Notes: generated by a model not told the origin, from the letters alone. Positions 42,274 through 52,660 are shown, numbered from the stretch's first letter. The stretch is 64,000 nt of DNA from Sphingomonas montanisoli (GCF_008274695.1 NZ_VTOU01000003.1:186001-250000); one strand, 5' to 3'. A program made the numbers and translations.

Positions 42274-42708
42274 ATGCGCGAGACCGCGGATCCGCATGAT
42301 CTCAACCGCTTCGTTGCGGCGCAGGCCGGCACTTTTGACCAGGACCTCGCCGAGGTCGAGGCTGGCGCCAAACGCGGTCACTGGATGTGGTTCGTCTTTC
42401 CGCAGATTGCGGGCCTCGGCCACAGCCTGACCGCGCGGCATTTCGCAATCCGGTTGCTCGCCGAAGCAAGGGCTTATCTCAAGCATCCGATCCTCGGCGA
42501 TCGGCTGCGCGCCTGCGTCGCGGCGCTTGAGCGGATCGGCAAGGCGGATGCCGAAGCCGTGTTCGGTCCGATCGACGCGCTGAAATTGCGCTCGTCGCTG
42601 ACCCTGTTCGTCGCTGCCGGCGGCGGCCCCGCCTTTGTAGACGTGCTCACCCGCTGGGGCGGCGGTCCCGATCCGGCGACGCTTCGCCTGGTCGAGGCCG
42701 ACGCTTGA
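42274..42708 (+). CDS. DUF1810 family protein
   Basis: A 144-residue DUF1810 protein. The family pattern is complete: LNRFVAAQAGTFDQDLAEVE, KRGHWMWFVFPQIAGLGHS, YLKHPILGDRLRACVAAL and DALKLRSSLTLFV. Role is unknown; homologues resemble calpastatin-like stress proteins. It follows the previous gene by 15 bases. Confidence 0.9.
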   Translation: MRETADPHDLNRFVAAQAGTFDQDLAEVEAGAKRGHWMWFVFPQIAGLGHSLTARHFAIRLLAEARAYLKHPILGDRLRACVAALERIGKADAEAVFGPIDALKLRSSLTLFVAAGGGPAFVDVLTRWGGGPDPATLRLVEADA

Positions 42709-42715
42709 AGGACGT

Positions 42716-43747
42716 CTAGACGATCGCCGCGAGTTCGGCCGGCCGCACCTCATGGACGAGCTGGTCCATCGTGCAGGTGGCGGGTGCCTTGTCGGGCCGC
42801 CAGCGCAGCAAGCGCGTGCCATGGCGCAAGCGGTCGCCGGTCACCTGATCGTAGAGAACCTCGACGACGAGGTCAGGCGCGAGCGGCGTCCAAGCTTTCT
42901 CCTTGCCGTCGTTCCAGCGGCTCGGCCCGCCCGGCGCCTTGCCGGTGAAGCCGGTGCCGCCGAGATGCGGCGCGACCCGGTCGGCGAGCGCCGCCTGGTC
43001 GTCTGCCTTCAGCCCCGAGGTGAAACCAACATGGTTGAGCTGGCCGGCCTCGTCATAGAGGCCGAGCAAGAGCGATGCGATCGCACCGTCGTCGGATCGC
43101 CGGATCCCGCCGACGACGCAGTCGGCGGAACGGTGGACCTTCACCTTGAGCATGGCGCGCTCGCCGGACCGGTAAGCTTCGTCGCGGCGCTTGGCGACGA
43201 TCCCATCGAGCGCGCCGCCGCTTGTCTGCAGCCACGCCCGACCGGCCGCGAAGTCCTCACTCTGTGGCGACAGCAGCAGCGATGACCCGCCCTCCTGCGC
43301 GTGGAAGCGCTCGAGCGCGACGCGTCGGTCGGCGAGCGGACGCTCGATCAGATCCTCGGCCTCGAGGCCAAGACAGTCGAACAGCATCAGCTGGGCAGGG
43401 GTCGCGATCGACAATTTGGCGATGCGGCTCGCGGCCGGGTGGAGCCGCTGCTGGAGCGCGTTGAACGATAGCACGTTACCGACAGGGAGGATGATCTCGC
43501 CGTCGACGATGTAGCGGGTGGTCTTCGTCGCCGCGAGCAGAGCGAGGATTTCGGGAAAATAGCGGCCGAGCGTCTTGCCCGACTTCGACCAGAGCGCGAC
43601 GCGTTCGCCGTCGCGCACCGCGATCGCGCGAAAGCCGTCCCATTTGGGCTCAAACTGCCAGCCCGGCTCCTCGGGCAGCGCCTCGACGAGCTTCGCCTCC
43701 ATCGGCGCAATCGGAGTCACGATCGGGTCGACGGCCCGCCCGCTCAT
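42716..43747 (-). CDS. ATP-dependent DNA ligase, LigC-like
   Basis: A 343-residue two-domain ligase. The adenylated Lys35 is in FEPKWDGFR. Further motifs: IVDGEIILP, LMLFDCLGL, DGIVAKRRDEAYRSGERAM and KVKVHRSADC. The C-terminal OB fold ends near residue 320. It lacks the phosphoesterase and polymerase domains of LigD. LigC enzymes serve backup repair in other bacteria. It is the second ATP-dependent ligase in the window. Confidence 0.93.
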   Translation of the reverse strand: MSGRAVDPIVTPIAPMEAKLVEALPEEPGWQFEPKWDGFRAIAVRDGERVALWSKSGKTLGRYFPEILALLAATKTTRYIVDGEIILPVGNVLSFNALQQRLHPAASRIAKLSIATPAQLMLFDCLGLEAEDLIERPLADRRVALERFHAQEGGSSLLLSPQSEDFAAGRAWLQTSGGALDGIVAKRRDEAYRSGERAMLKVKVHRSADCVVGGIRRSDDGAIASLLLGLYDEAGQLNHVGFTSGLKADDQAALADRVAPHLGGTGFTGKAPGGPSRWNDGKEKAWTPLAPDLVVEVLYDQVTGDRLRHGTRLLRWRPDKAPATCTMDQLVHEVRPAELAAIV

Positions 43748-43763
43748 CGGACCGTCGCTATCA

Positions 43764-44675
43764 TCAGGCCGCGACGCGCGCGAGCGGCATCGTCAGGCAA
43801 TGGACCCCGCCGCCGCAGCGCGTGAACTGATCGAGCGCGAGCGTTTCGACCTGATAGCCGCGCGTGCGCAATTCGGCGATGACCCGGTCATTATCCTCGG
43901 AGGCGAGCAGCCGACGGTCGCCCAGCGACAGCATGTTGCAGCCAAGCGAACGCGCTTCCTTATAGCTGACCGCGATCGTCTCGATCCCGAACCGCGCGAG
44001 ATCGGCGAGGAAGGCGTCCGAGAGCACGTCGGTGCAGGCGAGCGCCAGACCATCACCGACCATCGCGAACTGGGTATCGAGGTGTAGGAAATGCTGATCG
44101 AAGCGATAGACGATCACGTCCCAGCCCTGACCGCGAAACACCTCGGCGACGCTTTCGGCGCCGTCCTCGTTCGTCCGCTCGCCAGAACAGCCGATGATGA
44201 CGAGCCCGGGCTTCACGATCGCGATGTCACCGCCCTCGGCGGTGCCGCGCTGCACGCAGGCCGCGAGGGGCGCGCCGATCCCGCGCAGCGCCTTCAAGGC
44301 GTGCACGGCTTCGGCTTGGCGGTGGCCGGCGGCCGGGTTGAGCGCGAACAGGCCCCAGGGCGTCGTCACTAGCGCGTCGCGGGTGAAGCACATATCGGGC
44401 ATGGCCGGATCGGGCTCGAGGAAATGGCAGCGCACGCCTGCCCGCTCAAGCGCAGCTTGGAGCGCACGGTGCTGGACGAGCGCCTGCGGCACCGATGTCG
44501 CGAAACCATCGCGCAGCGACTCCTGGGTCACCGAACAGCAGGGCACGGGCTCGAGGAAGGTGGGCTGGCACAACAGGACATCGGTCAGCCGGTCGGTCTC
44601 GCTGGACACATGACAGCGCTGGAGGCGAAGACCGGCCAGGCCGCGTTCGCCATGGGTCAGAAAGTCGAGCTTCAT
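43764..44675 (-). CDS. Arginine-deiminase/dimethylargininase-like amidinohydrolase
   Basis: A 303-residue protein of the guanidino-group-modifying family. Start MKLDFLTHG at 44675 fits the family better than the longer frame. Catalytic residues: acidic MPDMCFTRDALV, EGGD, His in HFLHLDTQFAMV and Cys293 in GGGVHCLTMPL. Such enzymes hydrolyse arginine, methylated arginines or amidino donors. A dyad and a stress-type promoter stand upstream. Confidence 0.88.
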   Translation of the reverse strand: MKLDFLTHGERGLAGLRLQRCHVSSETDRLTDVLLCQPTFLEPVPCCSVTQESLRDGFATSVPQALVQHRALQAALERAGVRCHFLEPDPAMPDMCFTRDALVTTPWGLFALNPAAGHRQAEAVHALKALRGIGAPLAACVQRGTAEGGDIAIVKPGLVIIGCSGERTNEDGAESVAEVFRGQGWDVIVYRFDQHFLHLDTQFAMVGDGLALACTDVLSDAFLADLARFGIETIAVSYKEARSLGCNMLSLGDRRLLASEDNDRVIAELRTRGYQVETLALDQFTRCGGGVHCLTMPLARVAA

Positions 44676-44704
44676 CAGGCACCTGTTCTTGTTATCCGAT
44701 CCCA

Positions 44705-44760
44705 AGCGCGCGACCCCGGCGGCGGGTTCCATGCCAGTCCGAGCGACTGATGTGCATCAG
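44705..44760 (-). promoter_or_regulatory. Dyad plus EcfG-type promoter of the amidinohydrolase gene
   Basis: The dyad CTGAT-GTGC-ATCAG spans 44747-44760. On the minus strand, after exactly 16 bases, GGAAC (44730-44726) follows, then a 17-base spacer and CGCT (44708-44705), 29 bases before the ATG. Confidence 0.6.
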
Positions 44761-44832
44761 CACGGTGGCGGTCACCGGCGATCTCGGGACGGCCGCTTGC
44801 GCGGCGCTTGGCCAGCGCCCCCACCATTCGTC

Positions 44833-44888
44833 TTGTTGCAGATTAGTATCGCTGCGGCGCGCGCACCCGAAGCCGTGCACAGGCGGTT
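44833..44888 (+). promoter_or_regulatory. Dyad plus weak EcfG-type promoter of the catalase gene
   Basis: TTGTT-GCAG-ATTAG (44833-44846), 16-base gap, GCACC (44863-44867), 17-base spacer, GGTT (44885-44888). The geometry equals that at 41265 and 44747; the -35 has two mismatches. The ATG is 95 bases downstream. The 308 bases between the two divergent genes hold no ORF. Confidence 0.4.
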
Positions 44889-44983
44889 GTCCATGTCGAA
44901 GCGTCGCTCCCTTCCGGAGCGCCCGCACCCGCGCGCCGCACCAGCGCGCGACCTGCTATTCGTTGCACGAAGGATGACCGCTC

Positions 44984-47177
<2,194 letters not shown>

Positions 47178-47188
<11 letters not shown>

Positions 47189-47735
47189 TCCGATGCCGAG
47201 CCCGGCCAATGACGTGGGGGCGCCGGCGCCACTCCCGCCGCCGGCACGGCTCCAGGAGCTCTTGTACGACGCCTGCCGGCTTGGCCGGATCGATGTCCTT
47301 CCGGCGCTTCTCCAGGCCGGGACAGACATCGAGGCGCGGGATTCCAAGGGCTACACGCCCCTCATCCTCGCCAGCTATAACGGCCATGCCGCGGCGACCG
47401 AACTGCTGTTGAAGCAGGGCGCGATTGTCGACGCCCCCGACGGGGCGCGCGGCAACACCGCGCTGATGGGGGTCGCGTTCAAGGGCTATGGCGCCTTTGT
47501 CGACCGCTTGCTGATCGCGGGCGCCGATCCCAACGCCACCAACAAGGGCGGGCAGACCGCGCTGATGATGGCGGCGCTGGTTGGCCAGACCGGCATTGTC
47601 GACCGACTGCTCGAGGCCGGCGCCGACCCGCTCGCGGTCGACGCGGGCGGTAACAGCGCCTGGTCGGTCGCGCGCAGCCAGGGCAATGAGCTGATGGTCC
47701 AGCGGCTGACCGCAAGGCGGCCGCATTTCGCCTGA
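47178..47735 (+). CDS. Ankyrin-repeat protein coupled to catalase
   Basis: A 185-residue protein made of about four ankyrin repeats ([77 protein letters not shown]). It overlaps katE by 11 bases. Ankyrin genes beside catalases are known in Pseudomonas and Campylobacter, where the protein supports catalase activity, possibly by handling heme. That role is inferred from context. Confidence 0.9.
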
Positions 47736-47790
47736 TCGCCCCACTGAACCGGTTGCTGGTCCCGGCATTGACCGCAGGAGGAGAGAGATC

Positions 47791-48021
47791 ATGACCGACC
47801 GCCGCGACACGCCCGACAGCCTGACCCCCGAGGACAAGCCGATCGACGAGATCCGCCGGGGTCCGCTCGGCGACGCGCGGCCCGGTCGCGGCGACGGCGA
47901 CGCACGCACCGGTGGCGGACAGCCACAGGAAGGCGTCGAGGACCGGCCGAGCGTCAGTACGGTGACGCCCGAGGATTATCCCGCCGACGATCGCGCCGAC
48001 AGCAGGCCCGATGGCGCGTAA
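47791..48021 (+). CDS. Small acidic hydrophilic protein, 76 aa
   Basis: A 76-residue Asp/Gly/Arg/Pro-rich protein (TPDSLTPEDKPIDEIRRGP, GDARPGRGDGDARTGGGQ). AGGAGGAGAGAG precedes the ATG. No hydrophobic segment, so probably disordered. It may belong to the catalase transcript, 55 bases upstream. Confidence 0.68.
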   Translation: MTDRRDTPDSLTPEDKPIDEIRRGPLGDARPGRGDGDARTGGGQPQEGVEDRPSVSTVTPEDYPADDRADSRPDGA

Positions 48022-48103
48022 GCGCCGGATGGCCAACCCCTTCACATCCAGACGCGGCGCCCCATATCCGGGCCATCGTCAACAGATGAAAGGAGGTGGT
48101 CGA

Positions 48104-48175
48104 ATGTCTCATTGTCTCATGCTGTCCGCGGCACGCGCAGAAGGTTCGATCCGCTCCACCGGAGCTTCGGCCTGA
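48104..48175 (+). CDS. Possible 23-residue peptide on a short terminated transcript
   Basis: AAGGAGGTGG, nearly the full anti-16S complement, lies 7 bases before an ATG at 48104 that opens a 23-codon frame (MSHCLMLSAARAEGS...). An in-frame ATG at 48086 gives 29 residues but overlaps that site. A strong terminator starts 42 bases after the stop. It could be a true small protein, a leader peptide, or a dual-function small RNA. Unsupported by homology. Confidence 0.45.
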   Translation: MSHCLMLSAARAEGSIRSTGASA

Positions 48176-48216
48176 GCGGCCAGATAGTCGCCGCTGATGC
48201 GGAGGGCTGACAATGT

Positions 48217-48255
48217 GAAGGGCCGTGCTCCGATCCGGAGCGCGGCCCTTCTTTC
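48217..48255. terminator. Long bidirectional-type terminator
   Basis: A 16-bp stem (GAAGGGCC and GTGCTCCG against CGGAGCGC and GGCCCTTC, one G-U pair) with loop ATC is followed by TTTC. It ends the short transcript above and sits at the 3' end of the convergent gene. Confidence 0.75.
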
Positions 48256-48616
48256 ATTCCGACGGGGTTGCGGGCGCCGGCGGCAGCGCGGCGAACCAGT
48301 CGGCATAAGGCGTCGTGCGCGCTAAGTGGCGGTTGAGATCGGGCGCGCCGTCCGTCCACCAGACCGGCCCACGCTCACCAAGCGCCAGCTTGGCGGCATC
48401 GACCGCGGCGTGGGCCCGGTCTTCGGCCGCATCATCGTCTGCGCGCCGCGCGGCGCCGACCGCGCGCCTCGCCGCCATCAGTTCGGAGACGAGCGTCGCG
48501 CGCCGGTCGGCAGGCAGCCGCGGGTCGCTACGCCGCCACAGCCGCCCCCGGACCACGAAATAGCGGCCGTCGGGGGTGACCGGATAGCGGTCGGTCTTGT
48601 CGTCGCCCGCGCTCAT
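48254..48616 (-). CDS. Hypothetical protein, 120 aa
   Basis: A 120-residue protein starting at 48616, overlapping the upstream fusion gene by 4 bases (ATGA). The sequence is Arg/Ala/Asp-rich: DGRYFVVRGRLWRRSDPRLP, then VSELMAARRAVGAARRADDD. The start of this motif (YFVVRGRLWR-x-x-DP-x-L) is seen in DUF-type proteins of Rhizobiales and sphingomonads. Function unknown; operon context with a periplasmic dehydrogenase. Confidence 0.75.
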   Translation of the reverse strand: MSAGDDKTDRYPVTPDGRYFVVRGRLWRRSDPRLPADRRATLVSELMAARRAVGAARRADDDAAEDRAHAAVDAAKLALGERGPVWWTDGAPDLNRHLARTTPYADWFAALPPAPATPSE

Positions 48617-50448
48617 TTCTTCGGCGGCAAGGCCCCTTGCGCATAGGTCCCGACCAGCTCGCCCCTGGCGAGCACCTTGCCGGTCATCGCCGCCAGCACG
48701 CGCTCGCGATCGGCGCCGACCGGCAAGTCGAGCATCTCCGACAGCGCGAAGAGCTGGACATGATAATGGTGCGGCGGATCGCCGACCGGGGGCTTGGGCC
48801 CATAATAGCCGGTCGAACCGCGTGTCGTCCGGCCCTGCCGCATGCCCTTGGGCTCCGCAAGCTGGCGCTCGCCCGGCAGCGCTTCGGGGAGCGCTGTCGT
48901 ACCGGTCGGGATATTCCACGCGACCCAATGGATGAAGGGGTGGCCATGCTGGCTGTCGGGATCCTCGAGCAACAGCACATAAGAGGCGGTACCGGCCGGC
49001 GCTCCCGACCAGCTCAGTGCAGGCGAAACGCCGTCCTGATAATCGCTGTTGCGCGGCGGGATCGCCTGGCCGGCGCCAAAGGCCGGGCTCGTGACCGTCA
49101 GCCGCATCGTCGCCCGGGTCTCCGGCCGCGCGAGCGCGAGCGCCGGCCCGACCGGGCGCGGCTCATCCTCGGGCGCGCGCACCGCAGGCCCGGCGAGCAC
49201 CGTGCCTGCGGCATCGGCGCCGGTATAGCGCACGCGGTAGATAACGCCGTTGATGTCGTCGGTGAACAGCAGTGATCCGTCCCTGGCGACCGCGAGCCCT
49301 ACCGGGCGACCCGACTGGCTCGGACCGTCGCGGTTTTCCTGGAGGAAGCCGGTAAGAAACGGCTCGAACGCGACCGCTTCACCGGCGGCGTCGAAGTGGA
49401 TGCGCGCGACCTCATAGCCGGACGGCTTCGAGCGGTTCCAAGAACCCCGAAAGGTGACGAAGGCATCGCCCTGATAGGCTTTGGGAAAGGCCACGCCGCG
49501 ATAGAAGAGCATCTGCATCGGCGCGGCGTGCCCGGTGTAACCGAGCACCGGACGGGTGGCAGCGGCGTCGAGATCGGCCATCGTCAGGTCATTGGGCGGG
49601 TCGTCCTGCGGGTTCTGTCCGCCGAAGCCGTAGATATAGGGCCAGCCATAATTCTTGCCGAAGCCGATCTTGTTGAGCTCCTCGGGCTGCTGGTCGTCGC
49701 CGAGCATGTCGATGCCATGATCCATGCCCCAGAGCGCCCCGGTCTTCGGATTCCAGTCATAGCCGATCGTATCGCGCAGGCCGCTCGCATAGATGATCCG
49801 GCTCTTCCCGTCGGGCGACATGCGCAGCAGCGTGGCACTTTCGGGACTGCTCTCGACGCACTCGTTACAGGTCGAGCCGACCGTGATGTAGAGCTGGCCA
49901 TCGGGGCCCAGACGCACGGTTCGCGTATTATGTTGGCCCGTATCCGGGAGCGTGTCTGTCAAAGGCTTGAGCGGTCCGAAGCTCCCGTCCGCGAGGATCG
50001 GCGCTGTCAGGATCTCCGACATCGCCGCGAGATAGACTTTGCGCCCGTCGAGCGCGATGCCGTGCATGCCGGGTCGTTGCGCGACGACCTTGCGCAGATC
50101 GGCCTTGCCGTCGCCGTCAGTGTCCCGCAGCATCACCACATCGCCCTCGGCGCGACGGGTCAGATAGACAGTGCCGTCGTCGGTGACCGCGAGCAATCGC
50201 GCGTTGCCGAGTCCCTCTGCCCACATCTCGACCGCGAAGCCGACGGGCACTTTCAGTTTGGCCACGGTCTTCGCATCGGGCTTCACTGCGCGCGGCTCGA
50301 CGATCGCAACCTGATATTGGAAATTGGCGGCCTTCGCCTCGGGGAGCGCCTGCGCGCTCGGGATGGCGGGCTTGCCGCCAACGGCACCCGGCTCGGCGGC
50401 GAGCGCGGTGGTCGAGAGGAGCGCGAGCCCTAGGAGCATATTTCGCAT
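48613..50448 (-). CDS. Exported PQQ-type sugar dehydrogenase fused to a PEBP domain
   Basis: A 611-residue protein with a signal peptide (RNMLLGLALLSTTALAAE). Residues about 60-430 are a six-bladed propeller of the L-sorbosone/glucose dehydrogenase group (GLGNARLLAVTDDGTVYLTR, WGMDHGIDMLGDDQQPEELN, DAFVTFRGSWNRSKPSGYEV). Residues about 455-611 are a YbhB/YbcL domain (SPAFGAGQAIPPRNSDYQDG, LLLEDPDSQHGHPFIHWVAW, HHYHVQLFALSEML). The two are one frame without any break. Activity would be periplasmic oxidation of a sugar or aldehyde; whether PQQ is used is not shown. Confidence 0.88.
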   Translation of the reverse strand: MRNMLLGLALLSTTALAAEPGAVGGKPAIPSAQALPEAKAANFQYQVAIVEPRAVKPDAKTVAKLKVPVGFAVEMWAEGLGNARLLAVTDDGTVYLTRRAEGDVVMLRDTDGDGKADLRKVVAQRPGMHGIALDGRKVYLAAMSEILTAPILADGSFGPLKPLTDTLPDTGQHNTRTVRLGPDGQLYITVGSTCNECVESSPESATLLRMSPDGKSRIIYASGLRDTIGYDWNPKTGALWGMDHGIDMLGDDQQPEELNKIGFGKNYGWPYIYGFGGQNPQDDPPNDLTMADLDAAATRPVLGYTGHAAPMQMLFYRGVAFPKAYQGDAFVTFRGSWNRSKPSGYEVARIHFDAAGEAVAFEPFLTGFLQENRDGPSQSGRPVGLAVARDGSLLFTDDINGVIYRVRYTGADAAGTVLAGPAVRAPEDEPRPVGPALALARPETRATMRLTVTSPAFGAGQAIPPRNSDYQDGVSPALSWSGAPAGTASYVLLLEDPDSQHGHPFIHWVAWNIPTGTTALPEALPGERQLAEPKGMRQGRTTRGSTGYYGPKPPVGDPPHHYHVQLFALSEMLDLPVGADRERVLAAMTGKVLARGELVGTYAQGALPPKK

Positions 50449-50516
50449 GGAGACGGCTTTCCCTATTGTCGTCCTGTGCCGGCCCAACGAGCGGGTCCAG
50501 TGGAATGTCCGGTTGC

Positions 50517-51101
50517 TCAGATGATCGCCGTGACGAGGCCGAGCGCGACCGCCTCTTGGGCCTCGATATACCAGTTGGACGGTGCCTTCTCGAGGACGGT
50601 ATTCATCGTTACCTGGCTGCCGCGGATCAGATTCTCGAAGCCCTCATTCTGGATCGCGATCGAACTTTCGATTTCGTGCAGGGTCGCCGTGACGCTGGCG
50701 ATACAGGTGGTGAGCGGGCCTTCGATCTGGAGCGTCTTCGACATCTTGCGCTCATGGATCATTAGCCGGGTGCCGCGGGTCAGATAGCGGTTCTCGATCG
50801 CAAAGAACGACATGAAGGTCGTGCCCGCCGAATAGATCGCGGCCTTGCCGAGGAAGACGAAGCGGCGGTTTGGAATGAGGTCGGAGTGGAAACGAATGTC
50901 CTCGCCCATCATCCGCGCGACCTCGGGGTCGCCGCCGAGGGTCGACAGCTCGACATGGATCCGCCCGCCGTCACCGGTCTCGGCGAGCGCGGGCTCGAGC
51001 TTTGAGCGAAAGTCCCGGTACATGTCATAATCGACCGGGCCCGACAGAAGGATCGCGGGGCCCTGGAAATCGGGCGCGGTCAGCGGTGGCGCAGCGGCCA
51101 T
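50517..51101 (-). CDS. ClpP-fold serine protease-like protein with altered triad
   Basis: A 194-residue ClpP/crotonase-superfamily protein. Ser91 in AAIYSAGTTF and His116 in RLMIHERKM have the same 25-residue distance as Ser97 and His122 of ClpP. The third residue aligns with Asn176 in SNWYIEAQEAV where ClpP has Asp. The N-terminal strand ILLSGPVDYDMYRDFRSKL and the C-terminal EAVALGLV fit the fold. The partner ATPase is not present. Activity may be weak or directed at a special substrate. Confidence 0.85.
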   Translation of the reverse strand: MAAAPPLTAPDFQGPAILLSGPVDYDMYRDFRSKLEPALAETGDGGRIHVELSTLGGDPEVARMMGEDIRFHSDLIPNRRFVFLGKAAIYSAGTTFMSFFAIENRYLTRGTRLMIHERKMSKTLQIEGPLTTCIASVTATLHEIESSIAIQNEGFENLIRGSQVTMNTVLEKAPSNWYIEAQEAVALGLVTAII

Positions 51102-51162
51102 AAGCAGGTCTCACTTGGTTGGGAAAGCGGCCGGGGCGGCTCGCGGCCGCCCGGGTAGGTAT

Positions 51163-51672
51163 TTAGGCGGCGACCGGGTTGACCGCGGTCGTCTTGGCGG
51201 GCGCGAGGCCCGCGCCTTCGGCCTGCTCCATCAGCTCAACCTTGAGCTGCAGCATCGCGTCCCGCAGCGCGACCAGATCGACGTCGGTCTTGCGGCACTG
51301 GGCGAACATGCCCTCGGAGGGCATCTCCTCTTCCTTCACATGGTGGGTGATCTCTTCGGAGAGCACTTTCACCTTCGCGTCATAGAAGGGCGCGCTGGGC
51401 TCGTTGGCCTCGATGTCATTGATCAGCACCTTGGCACCGTCATGCTCGACATAAGCCTCATCAAGCGTGTCGTCCTCGATCTTCCCGCGGAACGCCGGGT
51501 AGAAGATCTCTTCCTCGATCATCGTGTGGATCTTGAGCTCGGTGCAGATCTGATGCGCGAGCGCCTTCTTCTTGGTGTCGGCGGTCGCCTTCTCATATTG
51601 CTCGAACAGGCCTTCGACCTTGCGGTGGTCGGCCTTCAACAGCGCAATGGCGTCGGTAAAAGTTTCGGTCAT
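51163..51672 (-). CDS. Hemerythrin-domain protein
   Basis: A 169-residue hemerythrin. The iron-ligand pattern is clear: LLKADHRKVEGLFEQYE, LKIHTMIEEEIFYPAFR, YVEHDGAKVLINDIEA and EEITHHVKEEE. It binds a di-iron centre for O2, NO or iron handling. Start at 51672. A dyad and an EcfG-type promoter are upstream. It is the second hemerythrin of the window. Confidence 0.92.
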   Translation of the reverse strand: MTETFTDAIALLKADHRKVEGLFEQYEKATADTKKKALAHQICTELKIHTMIEEEIFYPAFRGKIEDDTLDEAYVEHDGAKVLINDIEANEPSAPFYDAKVKVLSEEITHHVKEEEMPSEGMFAQCRKTDVDLVALRDAMLQLKVELMEQAEGAGLAPAKTTAVNPVAA

Positions 51673-51722
51673 CTGGCATCTCCGTCCTGGCGAGGAGGCG
51701 CGCGCTGCGCCTTTCCGCTCAA

Positions 51723-51804
51723 GACGCCTCGGGACCACCAGCTGTTCCACCACACCATCTGATAGGGACGCCCGCGTCGCGGAAATCATCATGATCCAGA
51801 TCAG
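51723..51804 (-). promoter_or_regulatory. EcfG-type promoter with dyad, hemerythrin gene
   Basis: On the minus strand: GGAAC (51748-51744), 17-base spacer, CGTC (51726-51723). The dyad ATGAT-CCAG-ATCAG (51791-51804; TGATCTGGATCA on the other strand, close to the classical anaerobox) lies 42 bases further upstream. Confidence 0.55.
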
Positions 51805-51865
51805 GTACCGCGGGCAGCCAACAGCCGTCCGGACGGATCCGAACGGCTGCAAAGTTCGCTACGTC

Positions 51866-52174
51866 TTAGTGCGCCTTCTGGACATCGACCGTCGGGACCT
51901 TGACGGTCTCCTTGGTAGTGCCGACCTCGACCTTGGGCACGTCGACCGTCGTCGCCTTGGTGCCGACATCGACCTTGGCGGTGTCGACGTCGAAGGCTGG
52001 TGCCTGCCCGCCCTCGACCTTAACAGCCGGGGCTTGGGCTTCGCGGGTCTGCTTGACGCCGATCAGGCCGAAGGCGAACGCGGCGACCACCGCGAGGACG
52101 ATGACTACCGCGACGATGATCCCGATCGTCATGCCGTTGCCGCGCGGTTCGCGATCATATTGTACGTCCGCCAT
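51866..52174 (-). CDS. Membrane-anchored protein with Val/Lys/Thr-rich tail
   Basis: A 102-residue protein. Residues about 15-40 form one membrane helix (GMTIGIIVAVVIVLAVVAAF). The C-terminal 60 residues are a repetitive Val-Asp/Glu-Val sequence (VDVGTKATTVDVPKVEVGTT). It probably displays the repeat at the periplasmic side. No family. A possible stress promoter is upstream. Confidence 0.75.
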   Translation of the reverse strand: MADVQYDREPRGNGMTIGIIVAVVIVLAVVAAFAFGLIGVKQTREAQAPAVKVEGGQAPAFDVDTAKVDVGTKATTVDVPKVEVGTTKETVKVPTVDVQKAH

Positions 52175-52204
52175 GGTCCATCTCCCTGTTGTTGACGGAG
52201 TCGC

Positions 52205-52229
52205 AACGGGCCGAGCGCGATCGGGTTGC
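52205..52229 (-). promoter_or_regulatory. EcfG-type promoter
   Basis: On the minus strand: GCAAC (52229-52225), 16-base spacer, CGTT (52208-52205), 31 bases before the ATG at 52174. Confidence 0.5.
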
Positions 52230-52265
52230 ATTTCGCCGCCCGAGCCACTCCGCTGCCACCAGCGC

Positions 52266-52290
52266 GGAACTTGCGCCGAGGCGGGGCGTC
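52266..52290 (+). promoter_or_regulatory. EcfG-type promoter of the GlsB gene
   Basis: GGAAC (52266-52270), 16-base spacer, CGTC (52287-52290), 50 bases before the ATG at 52340. Together with the divergent promoter at 52205-52229 it makes a back-to-back pair. Confidence 0.5.
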
Positions 52291-52339
52291 TTGGCCCCAC
52301 GGTCCGATTGGGACCCGGTTTCGACAGGAGTGTCACATC

Positions 52340-52609
52340 ATGGGTCTCATCATCCTTCTCATCGTCGGCGGCGTCATCGGTTGGCTTGCCAGCATCGTCA
52401 TGCGGACCGACGGCCAGCAGGGCATCATCCTCAACGTGGTCGTCGGCATCGTCGGCGCCTTCGTCGCGGGCTTCCTGCTCACCCCCTTCATCGGCGGCGC
52501 GCCGATCACCAGCGGCGCCTTCGATATCCGCTCGCTGCTCGTGTCGTTCCTCGGCGCGGTCGTCCTCCTCGCGGTGGTCAACCTCGTGCGTCGTGGCGTC
52601 GTCCGCTAA
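52340..52609 (+). CDS. GlsB/YeaQ/YmgE-type stress membrane protein
   Basis: An 89-residue membrane protein with the transglycosylase-associated-protein pattern: GLIILLIVGGVIGWLASIV, then QGIILNVVVGIVGAFVAGFL and a C-terminal SLLVSFLGAVVLLAVVNL. Three helices. Family members are induced by stress in many bacteria; no activity is known. CAGGAG precedes the ATG. A terminator follows. Confidence 0.92.
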   Translation: MGLIILLIVGGVIGWLASIVMRTDGQQGIILNVVVGIVGAFVAGFLLTPFIGGAPITSGAFDIRSLLVSFLGAVVLLAVVNLVRRGVVR

Positions 52610-52634
52610 GCGGCCGATCCTCAGGACCGAAGAC

Positions 52635-52660
52635 GGGGACGGTTCGCCGTCCCCTTTTTT
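52635..52660 (+). terminator. Rho-independent terminator
   Basis: Stem GGGGACGG / CCGTCCCC with loop TTCG and a run of six T, 25 bases after the GlsB stop. Confidence 0.85.
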
